A stretch of 49,229 nt of DNA from Leptofilum sp050292445 (GTDB taxonomy: Bacteria; Chloroflexota; Anaerolineae; Promineifilales; Promineifilaceae), in contig JBNKLQ010000002.1 in assembly GCA_050292445.1 (NCBI GenBank), positions 1 through 49,229 on the forward strand. Direction: 5' to 3'. Every line of letters starts with the position of its first letter. Within the stretch, counting starts at the first letter, position 1. Of the stretch, positions 45,004 through 49,229 are shown in pieces. The notes below the pieces were generated by a model. That model was not told the origin of the DNA, did not search any database, and saw only the letters and a program-made list of their open reading frames with translations. The translations under genes were made by a program, and so were the position numbers.

Positions 45004-46521
45004 CTACTTAATCACCACCGGCGTATAAACCCGATACACCACAATCTCCACCGCGCCAATATCACACCGCTTCGACTGTGGCCGCTCTAACCCACGCTGG
45101 TCGCTGGCCAGGCAGGCGTTGCCACCGCTGCCCGGTTCAGCCGGATTGCCCGCATCAATTACGGGGCTGGTAAGTTTGGGGCTATGGTAAGCAGCCCCAT
45201 CTGCTAAGAGGGAAGTGATTTGGTTGAGGTCAGGATTGATACCCTGAATATCACCCGTGGCTGTGAGAAAAGTGCAGCTCTGGTCGCTGGCCAGATTGTA
45301 ACCATTGGAAACGGCCATACCCCCACTGGCACCACAAGCCACCTGTCCTGAAGCTGACGAGATAATGGAATTGCCCATGGTGACGGTACCCCCATTAATA
45401 AAGAGTGAGGTGCCGTTGGTCAGGTGAATCGTCACATTATTCAACGTGGCGGAGCCGCTGTTATTGTACAAACCGGGGCCGTTGTTGCTGGGCTGATTTT
45501 CAAGGTCAGAGTTGCGGCTAAGCGTACTGTTATTGGCAATGAGCGTACTGGTGTTGTATATCCCCGCCCCGGTTGGCCCCTGATTTTGCACCAACGCACT
45601 GTTGGTTAGGGTTGCCTGACCGCTGTTGTAAAGGCCACCCCCAACCAATGCGGCTATATTGCCGTTGCCTACGTTGGTATTGGTTACCTGTAGGTTGCCC
45701 AGATTGTAAATTCCTGCGCCATTTTGGGCTTTGTTGCTGGTAATGTCCAGGTTCAGCAGGGTAAAGTCGGCGCCGGCTGCATTATAAACACCACCGCCAA
45801 ACTGCGTGGTCTGCGTGTCGGTTGAGCCATTTTGCCTGATGCTTGTTTGCTCATCTAAAATGGCAATTCCGTTATTGTAAATCCCAGCACCGTTGGTGGC
45901 AAAGTTGAGAACCAGGGCTAGATTATCGGCCATAAGGGTACCGTTGTTGTAGATGCCGCCACCGGAAACGGCCGCTCCCATCTGAATCGTCACGTCAGTA
46001 AGCTGAACTTCGCTGCCGCTGCTGGCAATGTAAAGTCCGCCCCCCAAACCCGTGCCATTGGCCTCATTGCTGCTCAGGGTTACGTTGGTCAGCGTTAGGT
46101 CACCGCCGCTGAGCCGGATGCCACCGCCGTTACCGTTGGTGATACTGCCATTTTGGATAATCATGTTTCGCATTTCGACGGTGGGACTACCTGTGATGGT
46201 TACGGCCGTTCCGCTATTTTGGGCATCAATAATGGTTTTTTGTCCTACAAATGTCAGTGATTTATTCAGCGTAATAGTTTCACTATAGATTTCATTGACA
46301 CCGAGATCTGGGGCAAACTCCAAAATATCTCCACTGTTGATGGTATTGATAGCGGTTTGAATTGATGAAAAATCACACGGGTTACTGGTGCTCTTACAAA
46401 TAGTCCAAGTGTCAGCTCTAGCCGGTTCCACATCAAGCTGCCACACAAACAATGATAAAAACAAGAATAAACAAATTTTTAGCCAGGGAACCACTGGCAA
46501 ACGATCTTTTTGCTGCAACAT
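45004..46521 (-). CDS. Secreted right-handed beta-helix protein (choice-of-anchor Q)
   Basis: 505 residues with a signal peptide (basic start, LKICLFLFLSLFVW, cleavage near ARADT). An opening block typical of polymorphic/pectate-lyase-like proteins follows (SSIQTAINTINSGDILEFA). Then come many coils of the type GAGIYNNGTL...LTNS that build a parallel beta-helix. The C-terminal DQRGLERPQ...CDIGAVE is the choice-of-anchor-Q signature, and the tail VYRVYTPVVIK is a likely surface-sorting end. GGAGGG 8 nt before the ATG supports the start. Probably an adhesin or surface layer component; no enzymatic residues are seen. Confidence 0.9.
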   Translation of the reverse strand: MLQQKDRLPVVPWLKICLFLFLSLFVWQLDVEPARADTWTICKSTSNPCDFSSIQTAINTINSGDILEFAPDLGVNEIYSETITLNKSLTFVGQKTIIDAQNSGTAVTITGSPTVEMRNMIIQNGSITNGNGGGIRLSGGDLTLTNVTLSSNEANGTGLGGGLYIASSGSEVQLTDVTIQMGAAVSGGGIYNNGTLMADNLALVLNFATNGAGIYNNGIAILDEQTSIRQNGSTDTQTTQFGGGVYNAAGADFTLLNLDITSNKAQNGAGIYNLGNLQVTNTNVGNGNIAALVGGGLYNSGQATLTNSALVQNQGPTGAGIYNTSTLIANNSTLSRNSDLENQPSNNGPGLYNNSGSATLNNVTIHLTNGTSLFINGGTVTMGNSIISSASGQVACGASGGMAVSNGYNLASDQSCTFLTATGDIQGINPDLNQITSLLADGAAYHSPKLTSPVIDAGNPAEPGSGGNACLASDQRGLERPQSKRCDIGAVEIVVYRVYTPVVIK

Positions 46522-46850
46522 AAAGAACCCTCCGACGCAAAGGAATCATTCAGGACACATAATAATTGTTGGTAATACGAATTATAAATAGTGGGCGGGA
46601 AAATAGTTCCCACGGTGTCGCCTAAAAATAAAGGACCCGCTTGAAGTGAAGTATGGGGTTATTTCACCTTCACCATTTCATCATTGTATCGTAGTTAGTC
46701 TCACTTACGAGGGTAGTTAAGAGGTTGTGGCGAGGTGAGTGTCCGCTAATAATTCGTTTGTCTGGCAATGGATTACTCGTATTTTGGGAAACGGCCGTTA
46801 CAATTCAACCTAGTATCCCACCTAACTTGAGTCACATTTGGAGACATAAC
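46522..46850. other. Divergent intergenic region
   Basis: 329 bp between the divergent beta-helix and desaturase genes. It must hold promoters for both. I see a small GTGGG...CCCAC hairpin (46591-46613), an ACGGCCGT octamer near 46792 and no convincing -35/-10 pair. Confidence 0.5.
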
Positions 46851-47867
46851 ATGACACAATCAGATATTCGGCCAATTCTGGCCGAAAGCCGCGCCTGGAA
46901 AACGGCCGTGGCCCCCTATCAGAAGCCAGACCTGCGCCGCAGCGTGTGGCAAATCATCAACACATTAGTACCCTACTTCTTGATCTGGGTATTGATGGTA
47001 CCCGCGTTCCGTATTTCCTTTTGGCTAGCGCTGCCGCTCATTATTTTGAACGGAGGATTTACCGTGCGCGCTTTTATTATTTTTCACGATTGTGGTCATG
47101 GGGCCTTTTTCAGCTCCCGCCGTGCCAACGAAATTGTGGGCTTCATCACCGGCCTCGTTGCCTTCACCCCCTTCTTTGCCTGGCGACACGGCCACGCCCT
47201 GCACCATTCCGCCTCTGGTGACCTGGATCGCCGAGGCGACGGTGACGTGTGGATGATGACCGTCGATGAATATTTAGCTTCTCCCTGGTGGTTGCGGGCG
47301 GCGTACCGCATTTATCGCTATCCGCTTGTTTTGTTTGTGATATCCCCGCTGATCTTATTCCTGTTTGTGCACCGCATTCCCCTGAAAGGGCGCAAGCGGG
47401 AACGCCGCAGCGTTTGGCTCACCAATGTTGCTTTGGTGGCAATTGTCACCTTGATGAGCCTGCTGATTGGCTTCAAAACGTACGCCATTTTGCAGGTTTC
47501 TATCGTTGGGTTGGCGGCAATGGCTGGCGTCTGGCTTTTTTACGTGCAGCATCAGTATGAAGAAGTGTACTGGCAGCGGCACAACGCCTGGGATTACGCC
47601 ACGGCCGCAGTTGAAGGTAGTTCGTTTTATAAATTGCCCAAGATTTTGCAATGGTTCACCGGGAATATTGGTTTCCACCACATTCACCACCTCAGCCCGC
47701 GCATTCCTAACTACAACCTGGAGCCGTGCCACAACGCGAACCCAGAGCTGCATGTAGAGCCACTGACGTTGCTGCAAAGCTTCAAATGCATTCGCTACCG
47801 GCTGTGGGACGAAGCCAACTTTCGCCTCATCGGCTTTGGCGAACTGAAGAAAATCGCCCGCGCTTAA
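46851..47867 (+). CDS. Fatty acid desaturase
   Basis: 338-residue membrane di-iron desaturase. Three histidine boxes are present: HDCGHG (79-84), HGHALHH (113-119) and HHIHH (276-280). Helices lie at about 40-75, 95-112 and 155-235. It introduces a double bond into membrane acyl chains, using O2 and an electron donor, so it implies at least some aerobic metabolism. GGAGA 6 nt before ATG 46851 decides the start; the frame is open upstream to 46725. Regiospecificity cannot be read. Confidence 0.93.
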   Translation: MTQSDIRPILAESRAWKTAVAPYQKPDLRRSVWQIINTLVPYFLIWVLMVPAFRISFWLALPLIILNGGFTVRAFIIFHDCGHGAFFSSRRANEIVGFITGLVAFTPFFAWRHGHALHHSASGDLDRRGDGDVWMMTVDEYLASPWWLRAAYRIYRYPLVLFVISPLILFLFVHRIPLKGRKRERRSVWLTNVALVAIVTLMSLLIGFKTYAILQVSIVGLAAMAGVWLFYVQHQYEEVYWQRHNAWDYATAAVEGSSFYKLPKILQWFTGNIGFHHIHHLSPRIPNYNLEPCHNANPELHVEPLTLLQSFKCIRYRLWDEANFRLIGFGELKKIARA

Positions 47868-47878
47868 CTGTTTGAGTG

Positions 47879-47906
47879 GTGGCCAACTTTCGTTGGCCAC
47901 TTTTTA
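47879..47906. terminator. Intrinsic terminator between desaturase and antitoxin genes
   Basis: GTGGCCAAC-type 9-bp stem (47879-47887 with 47892-47900), loop tttc, T5 on the plus strand. It follows the desaturase stop by 11 bp and could also affect the convergent antitoxin transcript. Confidence 0.88.
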
Positions 47907-47930
47907 TTTTTGGGGGGAGGTTGGGGAAAC

Positions 47931-48227
47931 CTATGCTGCCTCGATTTCCACGGCCAAACGCAAGCCCATGCCCTTTAGCAGCGCATTCAGGCTGGAAAGC
48001 TGCGGATTCCCGCTGGACGACAACATACGGTAAAGATTCTCTCGATTCAGAAATGTCTCCTGCGCTACCTGAGAAAAGCCGCGAGCTTCAGCAATGTCAC
48101 GCAACGCCAACAGGAAAACCTCCTGATCGTTTTCTTCCAGAGCGGCATTAAGGTAAGCGGCCGCTTCTTCAGGATTTGTCAGAGATGCTTTCAACCCATC
48201 TTCATACTTTGCCGTAATTTGGTTCAT
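47931..48227 (-). CDS. Antitoxin, addiction-module HTH protein (HigA-like)
   Basis: 98 residues with a helix-turn-helix of the addiction-module antidote family (ALRDIAEARGFSQVAQ, then NRENLYRMLSSSGNPQLSSL and LKGMGLRLAVE). It should neutralise the toxin encoded just upstream and repress the pair. Its ATG overlaps the toxin stop (ATGA), as is usual for this toxin-first order. Confidence 0.92.
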   Translation of the reverse strand: MNQITAKYEDGLKASLTNPEEAAAYLNAALEENDQEVFLLALRDIAEARGFSQVAQETFLNRENLYRMLSSSGNPQLSSLNALLKGMGLRLAVEIEAA

Positions 48228-48559
48228 TTTGTCCTCCGCAGATAATCAGCCCAATACGCCTGAGCTTGTACTATGTCTCTCGATTGCGATTTTTTGTTAC
48301 CACCATACAACAAAATGACGACCGTATTGCCCCGTCGTCCGAAATAAACTCTGTAACCTGGGCCATGAGGAATTCGCAATTCGCTGACACCACCGCCCAC
48401 GCTCTTACAATCACCAAAGTTGCCGAGACGAATTCGATTGAGGCGCACCCGAATCTTTGCCCGCGCTTGTCGATCTTTTAACCCTTCCAACCAATTTCGG
48501 AAAGGGTTTTGACCATGATCCGTCAGGTATTCAAGCAGTTCAATTTGGGCGTCACTCAT
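48224..48559 (-). CDS. Toxin, RelE/HigB-type addiction-module killer protein
   Basis: 111-residue member of the RelE/ParE superfamily in the phage-derived Gp49-like/HigB group (ALIRRLNRI-like block KIRVRLNRIRLGNFGD, then GVSELRIPHGPGYRVYFGR and LLYGGNKKSQSRDI). Such toxins cut mRNA at the ribosome. It is the first gene of the pair and overlaps the antitoxin gene by 4 bp. Confidence 0.92.
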   Translation of the reverse strand: MSDAQIELLEYLTDHGQNPFRNWLEGLKDRQARAKIRVRLNRIRLGNFGDCKSVGGGVSELRIPHGPGYRVYFGRRGNTVVILLYGGNKKSQSRDIVQAQAYWADYLRRTK

Positions 48560-48567
48560 GAAAGGAG

Positions 48568-48585
48568 TGTAGCATAAAAGCTACA
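48568..48585 (-). promoter_or_regulatory. Candidate toxin-antitoxin operator
   Basis: TGTAGC-ataaaa-GCTACA, a 6-bp perfect inverted repeat, lies 9 bp before the toxin start where the promoter -10 should be. Autorepression by the antitoxin at such a site is usual; this assignment is inference. Confidence 0.4.
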
Positions 48586-48615
48586 AAATATGAAACGTTA
48601 ACTTTAATGTGTATT

Positions 48616-48645
48616 TTGAACGGATTTGTGACACGACAGTATGCT
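48616..48645 (+). promoter_or_regulatory. Candidate promoter of the last gene
   Basis: TTGAAC (48616-48621), 18 bp, TATGCT (48640-48645) stand about 90 bp before the partial gene at 48736. Confidence 0.45.
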
Positions 48646-48735
48646 AAAATTCAATCACTTCACCGCGCAGAGTAAGCGATACGGCCATGTGAAGTTTTTT
48701 GCTAATTTTGTGCCAGAGTAAGGGGGAATTTTAGG

Positions 48736-49229
48736 ATGCTTCGCCACAATAAATTGCTTAGCTTAACATTATTTCTGAGTTTCTGTCTATTGCTGGTCTC
48801 TCTGTGGCAATTTTTCATAAAACCAACAGTATTAACCCGGCGATATGAGAGTGAGATACACGATGTTCTCGTGAATTACGAGCGCACGGTTTTTAGTATT
48901 GAATCACACCAAAATCCAGCTCTTCTATCACAAGTCGCTCAAGGCGATTCGTTAGCCTATCTTGAAAAATATCGATGTCCTGAATGTCCAACTGTACCTG
49001 TTGTCATAAATGTTAATATTAAGAATCTGAGAGTTTTGGAATATTCAGATACCCATGCTGAAGTATCTGCCAGAATTGAGATTGCTATTGTGTCGGCAAG
49101 CCCGAGTACTCGTGAGATTCTAAGCGAGTGCCGAGCAACAGCTACGGAGGGAACACACGCTATGGTAAGAGAAGGCGGAAGGTGGAAGATTATTGGGGGA
49201 AACGGCCGAGCTGACACTTGGACCCCACC
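48736..49229 (+). CDS. Partial membrane-anchored protein, cut by window end
   Basis: The frame starts at ATG 48736 and is open to the last base (164 codons, no stop). It begins MLRHNKLLSLTLFLSFCLLL, one membrane helix or uncleaved signal, then an outside domain with CPEC (possible metal or disulfide pair). It ends in MVREGGRWKIIGG, which resembles the last strands of NTF2/IMS-like domains. Identity is open; the 3' end lies outside the window. Confidence 0.6.
   Translation, partial: MLRHNKLLSLTLFLSFCLLLVSLWQFFIKPTVLTRRYESEIHDVLVNYERTVFSIESHQNPALLSQVAQGDSLAYLEKYRCPECPTVPVVINVNIKNLRVLEYSDTHAEVSARIEIAIVSASPSTREILSECRATATEGTHAMVREGGRWKIIGGNGRADTWTP

Overview
The window looks like a chromosomal piece of a Chloroflexota bacterium, most likely of the Anaerolineae/Ardenticatenia type. 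This is inferred from the mix of class II HMG-CoA reductase with an archaeal-style HMG-CoA synthase/thiolase/DUF35 set, large membrane glycosyltransferase-like proteins, a choice-of-anchor-Q beta-helix protein, and palindromic and heptad repeats inserted in reading frames. No rRNA, complete tRNA or CRISPR array is visible. The most striking genome-wide property is the palindromic octamer ACGGCCGT. At least 70 copies can be read in 49 kb, in genes (in all three codon phases) and between genes, where fewer than one is expected by chance.

Region 1 (1-15729) is a regulated uronide-saccharide utilisation locus. Three sigma70-type promoters each carry the same operator, TTGGTACGTACCGG, around the -10/+1 region. 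The first drives kduI, kduD and a GH88 unsaturated glucuronyl hydrolase. The second drives a sugar ABC importer (lipoprotein and two permeases, no ATPase), a DUF2264 protein, a heparinase II/III-like lyase, a GH2 beta-galactosidase-type enzyme and a DUF624/YesL membrane protein. The third drives the gene for a GntR-LacI hybrid (AraR-type) repressor, the obvious candidate to bind the operator. The catabolic enzymes lack obvious signal peptides, so oligosaccharides are probably imported and then cut inside the cell.

Region 2 (15730-16877) is a gene-poor scar with a tRNA-3'-end-like sequence and the C-terminal remnant of a large serine recombinase. Region 3 (16878-21040) holds the upper mevalonate pathway: HMG-CoA reductase, HMG-CoA synthase, a thiolase-family protein that has lost its catalytic residues, and a DUF35 zinc-ribbon/OB protein.

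Region 4 (21275-24720) has an MFS drug exporter, an RRM RNA-binding protein and several small proteins. Region 5 (24867-35863) has four large membrane proteins of glycosyltransferase-39-like type with shared C-terminal beta modules, interrupted by infC-rpmI-rplT; infC appears to start at AUU.

Region 6 (36008-44902) contains a 1319-residue PDZ/GAF histidine kinase, a SWIM zinc-finger mini-protein behind a possible terminated leader RNA, a CPBP protease, a RumA-like RNA methyltransferase without its catalytic cysteine, a DUF3467 protein, a SLBB/helix-hairpin-helix protein and a GT9 glycosyltransferase. Region 7 (45004-49229) has a secreted beta-helix protein, a fatty acid desaturase, a HigBA-type toxin-antitoxin pair and the start of a membrane-anchored protein cut by the window end.
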